DNA of 64,000 bases from a virus, in IMG/VR virus record IMGVR_UViG_3300047476_001831, positions 1-64,000 of that record; one strand, 5' to 3'. The translations under genes were made by a program, and so were the position numbers. Shown in pieces: positions 63,968-64,000 of the stretch. Each line of letters opens with the position of its first letter. Position 1 is the first letter of the stretch. The notes under the pieces are model-generated. The model was not told the origin of the DNA, did no database searches, and saw only the letters and a list, made by a program, of their open reading frames with translations.

Positions 63968-64000
63968 TAAATCAATAAACTCGCTAAAAAACAAAAACAA

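Noticed and set aside
1-64000. CRISPR arrays, insertion sequences, integrase or attachment sites
   Set aside because: No regularly spaced repeats, transposase or integrase genes were seen.

Overview
The window is a segment of a large, AT-rich tailed-phage genome. The right end carries the T4-type head module in T4-like order: large terminase (gp17 type), portal (gp20 type), a core-protein candidate, prohead protease (gp21 type) and an acidic scaffold/core protein (gp22 type). The left end starts inside a chitinase/lysozyme-type endolysin. A host in the Bacteroidota (flavobacteria-like) is suggested by repeated promoters of the form TTTG-N19/20-TAnnTTTG, signal peptides ending in SQ or AQ, lipoboxes of the LxSC kind, a DnaK ending in EFEEVK, and a flavobacterial-looking bS21. 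A second, strand-specific motif, TATTTATA, lies mostly 12-20 bases before structural and accessory genes. I read it as the phage late promoter.

Layout. 1-4.6 kb: endolysin, then a four-gene two-component signalling operon (two paralogous histidine kinases, a receiver-only regulator and a coiled-coil membrane protein). 4.6-8 kb: a class II aminoacyl-tRNA-synthetase-like enzyme and full-length DnaK. 8-18 kb: small phage proteins, a cupin, an IMPDH/GMP-reductase enzyme, and three large proteins (13.1-18.0 kb) that may be packaged or injected. 18-22 kb: HNH nuclease, archaemetzincin-like protease, and a Ro-type (TROVE plus vWA) protein followed directly by a long-stemmed cloverleaf RNA resembling a Y RNA. 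22.2-36.6 kb: an RNA-rich region with 25 recognisable tRNAs covering all 20 amino acids, three abnormal tRNA-like genes and several structured RNAs. It also holds a tRNA-Leu(UAA) split by a group I intron carrying an HNH nuclease, interspersed with small proteins. 36.6-45.3 kb: small accessory proteins, including a cyclic-phosphate-type receiver domain, a DUF4230-like pair, an ImmA/IrrE-type metallopeptidase, an M23-like protein and a possible spanin pair. 45.3-45.7 kb (minus): a tmRNA. 45.8-51.5 kb: M20 peptidase, ClpC-type unfoldase lacking the N domain, and a divergent McsA-like double-UVR protein. 51.5-64 kb: pre-terminase structural proteins and the head module, with a minus-strand bS21 gene inserted.

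How it fits together. The phage appears to bring a large share of translation and protein/RNA quality control: tRNAs, tmRNA, bS21, a synthetase-like enzyme, a Ro/Y RNP, DnaK, and ClpC with a UVR partner. The dnaK and clpC/UVR promoter regions share a TGACA-N3-TGTCA palindrome, which suggests a common regulator. Functional links are inferred from sequence and position; nothing here was tested by search or folding software.
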